From contig DRFF01000122.1 in the NCBI GenBank assembly GCA_011050685.1, positions 1-40,976 of the forward strand: 40,976 bases of DNA. The letters are read 5' to 3'. Positions 1 to 8,499 of the stretch are shown here, piece after piece. This stretch comes from Aurantimonas coralicida (GTDB lineage Bacteria; Pseudomonadota; Alphaproteobacteria; Rhizobiales; Rhizobiaceae). The first letter of the stretch is position 1; every line of letters starts with the position of its first letter. The translations under genes and the position numbers were made by a program. Under the pieces are notes generated by a model. It had not been told where the DNA came from, did not search any database, and saw only the letters and a program-made list of their open reading frames with translations.

Positions 1-145
1 AAGCAGGTGAATGCTTGGCTCGAGGGACCGGCGCAGCAGGCGGGTATCGATGGCGAGCGGATGCAGGCTCTCATTGAAGAGGCGATCGCGAAATACGATC
101 CACAGGGAACGTTACGACGGCCCTACGAAATCGCGCAGTCGAACT
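1..145. repeat. Terminal direct repeat, left copy (circular overlap)
   Basis: These 145 bases are identical to positions 40832-40976. The dctP reading frame continues from the end of the window into this copy without a break. This is what a circular molecule gives when an assembler reports it as a linear contig with overlapping ends. The true circle would be about 40,831 bp. Confidence 0.95.
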
Positions 146-147
146 GA
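1..147 (+). CDS. dctP: TRAP transporter solute-binding protein DctP, C-terminal end (continues from 40976)
   Basis: Reading from base 1 gives 48 codons ending in TGA at 145-147, the last part of the protein that starts at 39896. They encode the C-terminal helices of a TRAP solute-binding protein, ending in residues RRPYEIAQSN. Across the circular junction the whole protein is 360 residues, a normal length for a DctP-type binding protein with its signal peptide. The dctQ gene starts 31 bases after the stop, so binding protein and membrane subunits form one transcription unit. As a separate gene in the linear window this piece is only an artefact of where the circle was opened. Confidence 0.9.
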   Translation, partial: KQVNAWLEGPAQQAGIDGERMQALIEEAIAKYDPQGTLRRPYEIAQSN

Positions 148-178
148 GACGCGGCCCCGCCGCCCGGAGGATGTCCCC

Positions 179-670
179 ATGAGAGCCATACAGGCCATCC
201 TGCGAACGCTTTCTGACATACTCGGGGCGGCCGCGGCTCTGTTCCTCGCCTTTCTCATGCTCGGCACGACCGTCGACGTGATCACTCGCGCGGTGACGGG
301 CCAGCCGATTTCGGGAATCTTCGAGCTTACCGAGCTCAGCCTCGTCATGCTCGTCTTCCTCGGCGCGATGTGGGCCCAGCGCGACGATGCGCATATCCGG
401 GTGACCATACTGACCGACCAGCTGTCGGGCGCGGCGCACCGCAGCATCATGGCCTTTGCCTGGTTCTGCGGCGCGCTGGCGCTTGCCATGCTTGCTTGGC
501 CGGCGACAAACGAGGCGATCTATTCGGTCTCAATCTGGGAGTTCCGGTGGGGTTTCGTGAAGGTCCCGATCTGGTGGACGAAGATCGGTGTCGCGGTGGG
601 CCTCTGGCTCGCAGCGGTGCAGATGGCGTTCTATGCGCTGACGGCGCTGAACGAGCCGGCTGCGCGCTGA
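179..670 (+). CDS. dctQ: TRAP transporter small permease subunit DctQ
   Basis: The product is a 163-residue membrane protein that begins MRAIQAILRTLSDILG and has four hydrophobic segments, the usual form of the small DctQ subunit of tripartite ATP-independent periplasmic transporters. It pairs with DctM in the inner membrane and uses an ion gradient to import the ligand delivered by DctP. The ATG at 179 was chosen because GGAGG lies at 166-170. The frame is open further upstream to about position 11, but that part overlaps the end of dctP and is not DctQ-like. The motif ELTELSLVMLVFLGAMWAQ, midway along the chain, is typical of the family. dctP lies upstream and dctM downstream, all on the + strand. 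Confidence 0.93.
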   Translation: MRAIQAILRTLSDILGAAAALFLAFLMLGTTVDVITRAVTGQPISGIFELTELSLVMLVFLGAMWAQRDDAHIRVTILTDQLSGAAHRSIMAFAWFCGALALAMLAWPATNEAIYSVSIWEFRWGFVKVPIWWTKIGVAVGLWLAAVQMAFYALTALNEPAAR

Positions 671-724
671 AGCGGGCGGGCCCAACGCGCCTCCAGTCGA
701 CATCGCATCTAGAAGGACGCAGAA

Positions 725-2044
725 ATGGATCCTAGTCTTGCGTCATATGTCGCAGTCGCGCTGATTTTCCTGCTAATGGGACTAGGCGTGCCGGTCTTCG
801 GCGCGCTCGCCCTGGCCGGGGCGGCCGGGATCATCATGGTCGAGGACTTGGCATTTCTTCTGGCGCGATTGAAGTCGCTTTCCTATGCGACGACGGCGGT
901 CTACACGCTCACGATCATCCCGCTCTTTATCCTCATGGGCAGCTTCGCCCATCAGGCCGAGATTGGCAGGAAGCTGTTTGACGTAGCGAACCGCTGGGTC
1001 GGCCATCTGCCGGGCGGCCTCGCCATGGCCTCCATCCTGACAAGCGCCGGCTTTGCGGCAACGTCGGGCTCGAGCGTGGCGACTGCGGCAACCGTCGGCA
1101 GCGTCGCTATACCGGAGATGAAGAAGGCCGGCTATGAGCCGAGCCTGTCGGCCGGGGCCGTCGCGGCCGGCGGCGTCCTGGGCGTACTCATCCCGCCCAG
1201 CGTGCTGCTGATCTTTTACGCCGCGCTGACCGAGACCTCCGCCGGCAAGATGCTGATCGCCGGCTTCGTTCCGGGGCTGCTGACGACCATCGTCTTCATG
1301 TTGGGTATCTTCCTGATCGCCCGGAAAGGCGCGTCGCGTAGGGCGGTTAGCCCGAGATCATCCTGGTTGGAAGCGGTGAAATCGACCACCCAGGCGTGGC
1401 AGGTCGTCGTCCTCTTCCTCGTCGTGATGGGCGGCATCTATCTCGGCATCATGACCCCGACGGAGGCGGGCGCGCTCGGCGCCTTCGTTGCGCTCCTGAT
1501 GCTGCTCGGTCGACGCGCCGCCTGGCGGGACGACATGTTCAGCAAGGTGCGAGAAAGCTTTCGCTCGACCATCGACACCACCGTCATGATCCTCTTTACT
1601 ATGATCGGCGCGGGCATCTTCAGCTACTTCCTCACCCTGATTCAGCTTCCCAACCAGCTTGCCGAGGCGGTCGTCCAGTCCGGCTTCTCGCCCCATGTCA
1701 TCATGGCGCTTCTGCTTCTCGCCTTCGTGCCGCTAGGCATGTTCCTTGACGCCTTCTCGATGATGGTGATCGCCATCCCGATTATGTTCCCGACGGTCCG
1801 CTCGCTCGGCTTCGATCCGATCTGGTTCGGCATCCTCACCGTGAAGATGTGCGAGATCGGCCTGATGACGCCGCCCGTTGGACTGAACTGCTACGTCATC
1901 GCCGGTATCGACCGGGAAACCCCGTTGCCGCTGATCTTCCGGGGTGCGCTCTGGTTCGTCGCGATGGAGTTCGTGACGATAGCCATCCTTTTCGCCTTCC
2001 CGTCCATCATCACCTGGCTTCCGGCCATGGTGGACGCGGGATGA
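725..2044 (+). CDS. dctM: TRAP transporter large permease subunit DctM
   Basis: The product is a 439-residue polytopic inner-membrane protein with about twelve hydrophobic segments, the normal size for DctM. It is the ion-coupled translocation subunit of the TRAP system. Family-like stretches include the early GLGVPVFGALALAG, the glycine/serine-rich FAATSGSSVATAATVGSVAIPEM that forms part of the transport path, GGVLGVLIPPSVLLIFYA, and a C-terminal VKMCEIGLMTPPVGLNCYV. The start ATG at 725 follows an AAGGA sequence. It lies 54 bases after dctQ and about 100 bases before the SDR gene. The substrate cannot be read from this subunit. The neighbouring CoA ligase and thiolase suggest a carboxylic acid. 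Confidence 0.95.
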   Translation: MDPSLASYVAVALIFLLMGLGVPVFGALALAGAAGIIMVEDLAFLLARLKSLSYATTAVYTLTIIPLFILMGSFAHQAEIGRKLFDVANRWVGHLPGGLAMASILTSAGFAATSGSSVATAATVGSVAIPEMKKAGYEPSLSAGAVAAGGVLGVLIPPSVLLIFYAALTETSAGKMLIAGFVPGLLTTIVFMLGIFLIARKGASRRAVSPRSSWLEAVKSTTQAWQVVVLFLVVMGGIYLGIMTPTEAGALGAFVALLMLLGRRAAWRDDMFSKVRESFRSTIDTTVMILFTMIGAGIFSYFLTLIQLPNQLAEAVVQSGFSPHVIMALLLLAFVPLGMFLDAFSMMVIAIPIMFPTVRSLGFDPIWFGILTVKMCEIGLMTPPVGLNCYVIAGIDRETPLPLIFRGALWFVAMEFVTIAILFAFPSIITWLPAMVDAG

Positions 2045-2147
2045 ACCGTCATCGTACGTCCCAGGCCGGACGGCAGGCGCGGTTCGCACCAATGGCATGG
2101 AGAATGCTGGTTCGCAACGCAACACGTCGAAGGACAGGGGGAGATTA

Positions 2148-2927
2148 ATGCTGGAATTTGCGGAGGGGGTCGCCCTCGTCACTGGGGGCGGCTCGGGTAT
2201 TGGACGGGCGACCGCCCTCATGCTCGCAGGCCTGGGCGTTCCCGTTGCCGTCGCCGATATCGACCGCGTCCGGGCGGACGAGACGGCACACGCCATTACT
2301 GAGCGGTCCGGCGAGGCTAGTGCGGTCAGCATCGACGTCCGAGACCGCGCATCCGTCGATTTGGCCTTCCAGACCGTGGAGAGTTGGAAGACCTCGGTCT
2401 CCATCCTCGTGAACAGCGCCGGAATTTTGAGAATCGAACCGTTTGACAGTTTCACGGCGGAAACCTTCTCTGCCGTGATGGAAATCAACGTCACCGGCAG
2501 CTTCCATTGCGCGCAGCGGGCGGCGCCTGCCATGAAGAGCCGGACCTATGGCCGCATCATCAATCTCTCGTCGGTCTCAGGCTATCGCGCCGGGGTCGGA
2601 CGGACAGCTTACGGAACGTCGAAGGCCGCAGTACAAGGTCTGACGCGGCAACTCGCGCTCGAACTCGGACGCCATGGCATCACGGCCAACGCCATCGCGC
2701 CCGGCGCAACTGTCACAGCGATGACCGAGGCCGCCTATACGATCGATACGAAACGCTCCATCCTGCCGATGATCCCGTCTGGCTTTCTCGCCAAGCCGGA
2801 GGACATCGCTTCGTCCATCGTGTTCTTAGCATCGAAGCAGGCGCGCTACATTAACGGCCATGTTTTAGTCGTCGACGGCGGCTATCTCGCATCCGGCATG
2901 CTGCAGACCGGCAGGTTAGAGGTATAG
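2148..2927 (+). CDS. SDR-family NAD(P)-dependent oxidoreductase
   Basis: This is a 259-residue classical short-chain dehydrogenase/reductase. The cofactor motif TGGGSGIG is at residues 12-19, an acidic residue at the end of the second strand (VADID, Asp37) favours NAD(H), NSAG is at 89-92, and the catalytic residues are Ser142, Tyr155 and Lys159 with normal spacing. The ATG at 2148 was chosen because GGGGGAG lies just upstream. The open frame runs back to 2097 without a ribosome site or SDR-like sequence. As the last gene of the TRAP/CoA-ligase/thiolase cluster it probably oxidises a hydroxy group on the imported acid or its CoA ester (inference). An IS66 remnant starts right after the stop, so an operon continuation may have been lost. 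Confidence 0.9.
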   Translation: MLEFAEGVALVTGGGSGIGRATALMLAGLGVPVAVADIDRVRADETAHAITERSGEASAVSIDVRDRASVDLAFQTVESWKTSVSILVNSAGILRIEPFDSFTAETFSAVMEINVTGSFHCAQRAAPAMKSRTYGRIINLSSVSGYRAGVGRTAYGTSKAAVQGLTRQLALELGRHGITANAIAPGATVTAMTEAAYTIDTKRSILPMIPSGFLAKPEDIASSIVFLASKQARYINGHVLVVDGGYLASGMLQTGRLEV

Positions 2928-2939
2928 TCGTGGCTGGCT

Positions 2940-3190
2940 TCATAGAATCTGAGCAGCGGGTGCGAAGAGGGTAGATGCGAGCGGTGCTGGTGACGGACCT
3001 GTGTCCGGCGTGGACGCTGGGGTCCCATTCGGATCGGAAGCCGCCTGTGACCTTACAAAACACCACGGAAGGCCGGATCTCGCGCTCGGCAACGTTGTTG
3101 GTGGCACTGACGCGCCGGTCTTCGATGAAGACGAAGAACTTGTCTCGCTAGGCCTTCACCTGCGCCTGCAGGGTGCTTCCCGCCGGATGG
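2940..3190 (-). pseudogene. IS66-family transposase, C-terminal fragment
   Basis: On the minus strand a short stretch reads FIEDRRVSATNNVAEREIRP and then VTGGFRSEWDPSVHAGHRSV. This is the end of an IS66-type DDE transposase (AER-R-R and GFRSEWGA-like motifs). Upstream of it the frame is broken by a TAG (QVKA-stop-RDKFFVF). The rest of the gene is missing because the Tn3-family terminal repeat begins at 3197. It is a dead fragment abutting the transposon. Confidence 0.75.
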
Positions 3191-3196
3191 GCTACT

Positions 3197-3234
3197 GGCC
3201 CCAGTGCATTATTGGGACACAGATATACGGTAGG
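3197..3234 (+). repeat. Left 38-bp terminal inverted repeat of the Tn3-family element
   Basis: The repeat begins GGCCCCAGTGCATTATTGGG and ends in TACGGTAGG. It matches the reverse complement of 8066-8103 except for A instead of G in the ACACAGATA / ACACGGATA part. A length of 38 bp is standard for the Tn3 family. Confidence 0.92.
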
Positions 3235-3247
3235 CGCGCTGGCTTGG

Positions 3248-5983
3248 TCATGACGCGCCGATCCTGAGCGGCAGGAACCCGTCGGCATCGACGGCGAGGC
3301 TGTCGGACCAGACGTAGTCGCCAGTGAAGTTGATATGATCCCAGCCGAGGGGCGAGAGCTGTGGGAGCAGCCCTTCGTCGAAGGCCATGCCGCTGTGGCG
3401 CATCGCATCGATGACGCGGCCGAGATAGCGGCAGTTGAACAGGATGATCGCGGCGGTGACGAGGTTGAGGGCGGAGGCGCGGGTGGACTGGTTCTCGTGC
3501 CCGCGGTCCCGGAAGCGGCCAAGACGATGGAATGCGACGGCCCGGGCGAGCGAGTTCCTCGCTTCGCCCTTGTTGAGTTCGGCGGTGACGAGACGGCGCA
3601 GTTCAGGATCCTCGAACCAGCGCAAGGTGAACAGCGTCCGCTCGATGCGGCCGATCTCGCGGAACGCGGCAGCCAGACTGTTCTGCTGCCGGTATGCCGA
3701 GAGTTTCTTCAGAATCAGCGAAGGCGTGATGTCCGACACGCCGCCGCCATCGACATGGAGCGCGGCGATATCGACGCTGCTTTCATGGCCGAGAATTCCG
3801 TCCATCGAATGGATGGCCTCGCCGGCGGTGCCGGAGATGGCCTTGCCGTGCAGCGGCGCCTGGCGTCCGGTGATCGTGGTGTAGATCTTGACGATCGCAT
3901 CGCGCCCGTAGTGGGCGTTGACGACGCCGCCGGCCTCGCCGGGGCCGCCGAGATAGAAGGCCTGCCCATCCGCCGACGCCCGCCACCCGTCGCCGAACCA
4001 GGCCGACAGCGGCTCGGCGTGGATGGCGTCGGTGAGGGAGGCGAGGGCCGCCCGGAACGTCTCCTCGCGCATATGCCACGTCTGCATCCGCAACAAGGCC
4101 CGGCGCGAGCCGGCGCCGCAGACTTCGGCCATGCGGGACAGGCCGAGATTGGTCGCCTCGGCGATGAGCGTCGCCATGAAGGCCCGGGTGTCGGTGGGAG
4201 GCAGACCTGTCGAGACATGGCCGAAGTGGCTGGTAAACCCCGTCCAGTGATCGACCTGGTCGAGCATGTCGGTAATCCGCAAGCGTGGCATCAGCCGGTA
4301 GATGGAGGCGGACGCTGCATCGTGGCGGGCGACCTCGCCATCCTTGCGTTCCTTCGGGAACCGGAGCTTGCCACCGGCGAACATCGCCGCGTCCTTGCCC
4401 GGCAGACCGCGTGCGGCCGCAAGGAGAGCCGCATCGAGTTCGGCTGATCGGGTTTCGATATAAGTGTCGGCGTCGATCACCGGCATGACTGGCAGCCGCG
4501 CCGGATTGACCGGTGTTGCCGACGTAGCCGGGCTGAGCAGCGCATCGAGCGAGCGGTGAATCCGCGATGTCGGAACCCACACGTCGCCGCTGGCAAGGGC
4601 ACTGGCCAGCGCGAAGAACGTGGCCAGTTCGTAATAGGTCCGGTTGATCGAGCCGTTGTCGAAGACATGCCGATGCCAGCGTCTTTCGATATGGCCGAGC
4701 GGCAAGTCCGCCGGCAGCGGTTTGCGGCCATCACCCCCATGATCGCGGAGCACGGCGGCCGCATCGAGCAAGGACCGGGAGGCACGTTGGCCCTCGAACG
4801 TAAAGCTCGCCAGGAACCGAGCGCCGATCTGCTTGAACACGCGGTGCTCGTGGGACAACTCGCCAACGACGTCGGACTTTCCGGGACGGACGGTTCGCCG
4901 GATGAGGGCGGCATCGGCTTCGACAACATCGAGCGCGACAATCGCGGTGACGGCGGCGGCAATATCGCCCTCCACCCTGGCGGCCTGCACAAGAGCATCC
5001 AGAACGTCGGCGATGCGGGTCAATCGGGCGCGGCCCTGTTCGGCCGAGGCGGCGATCATTTCCTCGAGCCGCTTGCGGGCATGAAGGTTGGCGCGGCCGA
5101 CGAGCGACTGGAACATGGAAAGGACGGCATCGGTCAGCGTGACCTTGAGCTCGATCAACGTCGCCATCATGACGGTGTGTCGACGGGCCTGCCCCATCTG
5201 CTGGAAGGCCTGCGCCGTAAGGAGACTGCCTTCCCAAGCCATCTGCGCCATGCGAGGACCGAACTCGGGCGGGTCGATAGCGACGTCGCTGGCGATCGTC
5301 CGAATGAGGGCAAGCTTGTCGAGGAGCTCGAGAAGCGGCCGTCCGCCGACCCGCGAGGGCGGCTCACGCAGCCACGAGAGACGGCTTTGACGAACATGCA
5401 TCTTATCCGACAGAAGGGTGTCCAGCGCCAGGCGCTGCGAGTCCGATCGACGGGAACTGACCTCGGTGATCACCGCCGCGTCGGCCGCATGCATCGCCGC
5501 GGCGGCCATGCGTTCAATCACGCTGATGCCGGGAATGATGATCCGCTCGGTGCGCATCCGCTCGATCAACCTGTCGAGCAGAATACGGCCGTCAGTCAGA
5601 CCCATCGCTTCGCACGCTGCCCAGGCGGCGAACTCGCCACGGACCGGCCCAATGAAGTCTCGGAAGCCATGGCGCTGGCGGATCGTGGCCAACTGCTCGT
5701 ATCGGGTGGCGCCGCGCCGGGCAAAGAGGGCGATGGCATCACTGTCGGCGCCGATCTGTTCGGCGATATGATCCAGCATCATGCCCGGCAGCAGTTCGCC
5801 GCGGCGAAGATATCGGCCGGGATAGCGCAGGCAACAGAGCTGAAGCGCGTAGCCGAGCCGGGTCTCGGGTGTCCGGCTTGTGGCGATCGCCGCGAGATCG
5901 TCTGCGGTGAGGCTGTGATGCCGCACGACGTCGTCTTCCGTGTCCGGCAACGCCAGCAGCGCCTCTCGCTGCGTCTTCGTCAT
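3248..5983 (-). CDS. tnpA: Tn3-family transposase TnpA
   Basis: This large transposase cuts and joins at the 38-bp repeats in replicative transposition. Read from the ATG at 5983 (MTKTQREALLALPDTEDD) it is about 911 residues. Six extra codons are possible from 6001. The N-terminal part (SLTADDLAAIATSRTPETRLGYALQLCCLRYPGR) is the DUF4158-type DNA-binding region. The C-terminal half holds the Tn3 DDE catalytic region, with HVDGGGVSDITPSLILKKL, ALNLVTAAIILFNCRYLGR and LSPLGWDHINFTGDYVW. The protein is rather short compared with the usual 960-1000 residues but has no break. It stops about 14 bases inside the left repeat. tnpR is divergent, with the presumed res site between them. Confidence 0.93.
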   Translation of the reverse strand: MTKTQREALLALPDTEDDVVRHHSLTADDLAAIATSRTPETRLGYALQLCCLRYPGRYLRRGELLPGMMLDHIAEQIGADSDAIALFARRGATRYEQLATIRQRHGFRDFIGPVRGEFAAWAACEAMGLTDGRILLDRLIERMRTERIIIPGISVIERMAAAAMHAADAAVITEVSSRRSDSQRLALDTLLSDKMHVRQSRLSWLREPPSRVGGRPLLELLDKLALIRTIASDVAIDPPEFGPRMAQMAWEGSLLTAQAFQQMGQARRHTVMMATLIELKVTLTDAVLSMFQSLVGRANLHARKRLEEMIAASAEQGRARLTRIADVLDALVQAARVEGDIAAAVTAIVALDVVEADAALIRRTVRPGKSDVVGELSHEHRVFKQIGARFLASFTFEGQRASRSLLDAAAVLRDHGGDGRKPLPADLPLGHIERRWHRHVFDNGSINRTYYELATFFALASALASGDVWVPTSRIHRSLDALLSPATSATPVNPARLPVMPVIDADTYIETRSAELDAALLAAARGLPGKDAAMFAGGKLRFPKERKDGEVARHDAASASIYRLMPRLRITDMLDQVDHWTGFTSHFGHVSTGLPPTDTRAFMATLIAEATNLGLSRMAEVCGAGSRRALLRMQTWHMREETFRAALASLTDAIHAEPLSAWFGDGWRASADGQAFYLGGPGEAGGVVNAHYGRDAIVKIYTTITGRQAPLHGKAISGTAGEAIHSMDGILGHESSVDIAALHVDGGGVSDITPSLILKKLSAYRQQNSLAAAFREIGRIERTLFTLRWFEDPELRRLVTAELNKGEARNSLARAVAFHRLGRFRDRGHENQSTRASALNLVTAAIILFNCRYLGRVIDAMRHSGMAFDEGLLPQLSPLGWDHINFTGDYVWSDSLAVDADGFLPLRIGAS

Positions 5984-6001
5984 CGATATCCGCGCCGGCA
6001 T

Positions 6002-6130
6002 CCCTCATCCCTTCACAAACCTCTTGCCTTACGATGCCATAATGAAAGAGGATTATGAAAGGCGCTGCCTCCTGGAGTGTCATCGATGCTGGCGGCCTTC
6101 CATAAATGACCGTTTGCGAAAGGAACTATC
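6002..6130. promoter_or_regulatory. Divergent tnpA-tnpR intergenic region, presumed res site and promoters
   Basis: These 129 bases separate the divergent tnpA and tnpR starts. In Tn3-family elements with this arrangement the resolvase binding site (res) and both promoters lie in this gap. The stretch is AT-richer than its surroundings and contains short dyads such as CATAATGAAAGAGGATTATG. The three res subsites were not resolved by eye. Confidence 0.5.
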
Positions 6131-6718
6131 GTGCTGATCGGCTACGCCCGGGTGAGCAGAGGCGACGACCAGTCCAACAAGGCGCAATCCAAGGCGCTCA
6201 CGGATGCGGGCTGCCAGCGCATCTTCAAGGAAGAAGCCTCCGGCGGTCGTTGGGAGCGGCCCGAATTGCACCGGATGCTCGACCAGCTGCGGGACGTCGA
6301 CACCATCGTCGTCTGGAAGCTCGACCGCCTGTCACGCTCGCTGAAGGACGTGCTGAACATCATGGAGCGGATCAAAGCCGCCGGCGCGGGCTTCCGCTCG
6401 CTAACCGAGGCGATCGACACGACGACGCCGGCGGGCCGCATGATGATGCAGATGGTCGGTTCCTTCGCCGAGTTCGAGCGCGCGATGATCCGCGAGCGCA
6501 CCTCCGCCGGACTGGCGCTGGCGAGATCGGAAGGACGGGTCGGCGGCCGCCGTCGTAAGCTCACGCCGAAGAAGCGCCTGGAGATCGCCGAAAGCGTCCT
6601 GTCCGGCCGCAAATCCGCCGCCGAGATGGCGCGCCTTTACGACGTCAGCCAGCCCACCGTATCCAGGATCGTCGCCGAACACCGCCAGACGAGGCTCGTG
6701 CATGAAGACCACCCATGA
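6131..6718 (+). CDS. tnpR: Serine resolvase TnpR
   Basis: This 195-residue serine recombinase resolves the cointegrate made by Tn3 transposition. The catalytic motif GYARVS is near the N-terminus (Ser9, with Arg7). The family motifs VVWKLDRLSRSLKD and GSFAEFERAMIRERT follow, and a C-terminal helix-turn-helix ends YDVSQPTVSRIVAEHR. The start is GTG at 6131, preceded by AAAGGAA. The gene is divergent from tnpA, and its last 17 bases overlap the next gene, so that passenger is probably translated from the tnpR message. Confidence 0.93.
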   Translation: MLIGYARVSRGDDQSNKAQSKALTDAGCQRIFKEEASGGRWERPELHRMLDQLRDVDTIVVWKLDRLSRSLKDVLNIMERIKAAGAGFRSLTEAIDTTTPAGRMMMQMVGSFAEFERAMIRERTSAGLALARSEGRVGGRRRKLTPKKRLEIAESVLSGRKSAAEMARLYDVSQPTVSRIVAEHRQTRLVHEDHP

Positions 6719-8063
6719 CCTTCTCGGCCTCATGAAGTTCATGGGCCGCGACAATTGGCAGGGCGACCTCCAGGACGTGATGGATGCGCATTTCGGGGCT
6801 GTCCTGGACGAGACGGACCTCGACTTCGAGGAACTCGGCGACATCCTCGGCGATCACTGGCAGATGACCCTTTGGGGCTGCGCCTTCGAGGACGCGCTCT
6901 CTCAAGAGTTCGAGGGCGGGCGCAACCCGATCGACGACTACCTCAAGCGGCGCGGCTGGAAGGAGAGCGCGCAGACCAGAACCTACATGACAGCCCTGCG
7001 GTCCTCGCTCATGAGCCTCTACGAGGTGAGCGAGATCGTGCCCGGGCAGTCGTTCCTGGCGCGCGACCTCCTGCGTGGCGGCGATCCGGTCCTCGTTCAC
7101 GAGGGCACCGCCACAAAGACGCTGCACCTCTGGGAGAAGATCGCCGCGCGGATCGTCGAGATCGGTGGGCGGCGTATTCTCGCCGGCGGGGTCCTGCCTT
7201 TCTCGTCCGAAGCCACGGATTTTCTGATGGACGGCGTGAGGGAGATCACCGGCAAGTCGAAGCGCTCGCGTGCAAAGCTCCACCTCGAGGACGACGCCCT
7301 GCGCATGGCCGCGCCGTTCTTCACCATCGCCTGGCTCATGGACGCCCTGCCCAAACTGCTCAGACAGACCCTGCCCGAGATGCGCAATCGGGACGGCGAG
7401 GCATTTCTTTTCCACGAAGTGCGCTTTCCGCTCGCCGAGGGTGCCGCGCCGGGCGATGTCGCCGCCAGGCTCGCGACCGTCACCGCGCTGGAGCCGGCGA
7501 GCGAGCGGTTCTGGAACTGGCTCGAAACGAAGCCGGCCAAGCCGATACACAGGGCCGGGAAACCGGACGTCCTGTCGTTCGACGTTACGATGGAGGGCGG
7601 CGTTCCCGTCCTCGGCAACATCGAGATGAAGGACGGCGTCCTGGTCCTGGCCGTGAACTCGGCCGCTAGAGCAGCCAGAGGCACGGAGCTCCTGAGCGAG
7701 GCGTTGGACTCGCTGGTGCGAACGCCCCTGACCTCGATCCAGACGGTCGAACAGTTGATGGCGTCCCGTCCCCCCGGGCCGGGACCACGTCAGTCCGATC
7801 TTCCTCCCGACGTGGAAGCCAGGCTCGTCCACGAGATGTTGGACCGGCAGTATCGCTCCATCCTCGATGAGCCGGTCGGAATGCTTGGCAACAAATCGCC
7901 GCGCGCCGCCGCCAGATCCAAGGCCGGTCGCTACAAGGTCGCTGAGTGGCTGAAATATCTCGAGCTCCAGTCCGCCCGGCACCCGGATCCTGCCGACCCG
8001 ATGGCCAGCTACGACTTCACCTGGATCTGGCGCGAACTGAAGGTCGAGGACCTGCGACGTTGA
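6702..8063 (+). CDS. Transposon passenger protein of unknown function, operon-linked to tnpR
   Basis: I do not recognise this 453-residue protein as a named enzyme. It begins MKTTHDLLGLMKFMGRDNWQ and is soluble, with an acidic N-terminal region (VLDETDLDFEELGDILGDHW). Near the C-terminus it carries MLGNKSPRAAARSKAGR followed by VAEWLKYLE. That resembles the LG-G-K-TP-R-A ... GR ... V signature of the MbcA/ParS/Xre C-terminal domain found in antitoxins, but the similarity is limited to that motif. The ATG at 6702 overlaps tnpR, and the stop is two bases before the right inverted repeat, so the gene is an integral part of the transposon. Plausible roles are a transposition accessory factor or an antitoxin-like regulator. 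No toxin partner is visible. Confidence 0.75.
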   Translation: MKTTHDLLGLMKFMGRDNWQGDLQDVMDAHFGAVLDETDLDFEELGDILGDHWQMTLWGCAFEDALSQEFEGGRNPIDDYLKRRGWKESAQTRTYMTALRSSLMSLYEVSEIVPGQSFLARDLLRGGDPVLVHEGTATKTLHLWEKIAARIVEIGGRRILAGGVLPFSSEATDFLMDGVREITGKSKRSRAKLHLEDDALRMAAPFFTIAWLMDALPKLLRQTLPEMRNRDGEAFLFHEVRFPLAEGAAPGDVAARLATVTALEPASERFWNWLETKPAKPIHRAGKPDVLSFDVTMEGGVPVLGNIEMKDGVLVLAVNSAARAARGTELLSEALDSLVRTPLTSIQTVEQLMASRPPGPGPRQSDLPPDVEARLVHEMLDRQYRSILDEPVGMLGNKSPRAAARSKAGRYKVAEWLKYLELQSARHPDPADPMASYDFTWIWRELKVEDLRR

Positions 8064-8065
8064 TC

Positions 8066-8103
8066 CCTACCGTATATCCGTGTCCCAATAATGCACTGGG
8101 GCC
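8066..8103 (-). repeat. Right 38-bp terminal inverted repeat of the Tn3-family element
   Basis: This is the reverse complement of 3197-3234 with one mismatch. It starts two bases after the stop of the passenger gene. The sequence immediately outside belongs to a broken IS1380-type transposase gene. Confidence 0.92.
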
Positions 8104-8499
8104 GTAATGGGCATTGAACAGTCGCAGCTGCTGGGCGCCATGGACGGCATCGAAGGTGTCGTCGATGTCGAGGATGATGCGCTTCGGAATCTGCGCGAAC
8201 GAGGCGCAGTAGAGCCCGACCATGGCGCGGCCCATCTTCAGCAGCATGCGTCGATCGGGCAGGTTCTCGAGCCGGCTGACGGTGGACTGCGAGCAGAGGT
8301 CGCGCTCGCCCGGCAGCCGCTCCAGCGCCATCTTGAACACCGGGTCGGCGCGCAGGGCGTTGGCGTCGATGCCGTCCTCGTAGCCCGCCGCGATCATCAG
8401 CATGCGGAAGCGCAGGATGTCGGCGGCGCTGTGCAGGGTGCGGGCGGGATCGCGGGGATCGTCGATGCAGGCCGCGAGCTTGCCGGCCACGTCGAGCCG
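8104..8499 (-). pseudogene. IS1380-family transposase, internal fragment
   Basis: The minus strand reads VAGKLAACIDDPRDPARTLH, then ADILRFRMLMIAAGYEDGID, ALRADPVFKMALERLPGERD, QSTVSRLENLP and finally IILDIDDTFDAVHGAQQLRLFNAHY. This is the conserved first part of an IS1380-type DDE transposase (residues about 45 to 170 of roughly 450). It is cut after FNAHY by the right end of the Tn3 element. At its other end it is fused out of frame to an IS110 fragment. Both halves of the gene are missing, and the C-terminal half is not at the other end of the transposon. Confidence 0.82.

Larger units (their letters stand above)
3197..8103. mobile_element. Tn3-family transposon with tnpA, tnpR and a passenger gene
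   Basis: The element is bounded by 38-bp inverted repeats at 3197-3234 and 8066-8103 that differ at one base (37 of 38 identical). Inside are a full-length Tn3 transposase on the minus strand, a divergent serine resolvase on the plus strand and a third gene overlapping the resolvase. The five bases outside each end (CTACT on the left, GTAAT on the right) do not form the 5-bp target duplication expected after Tn3 transposition. The two flanks also come from different insertion sequences, IS66 and IS1380. The element itself looks complete, but its surroundings were rearranged after insertion. Confidence 0.9.

Noticed and set aside
3335-6058. Long plus-strand open frames of 370 and 500 codons opposite tnpA
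   Set aside because: They are mirror frames of a strong Tn3 transposase in high-GC DNA. They carry no domain and no ribosome site.
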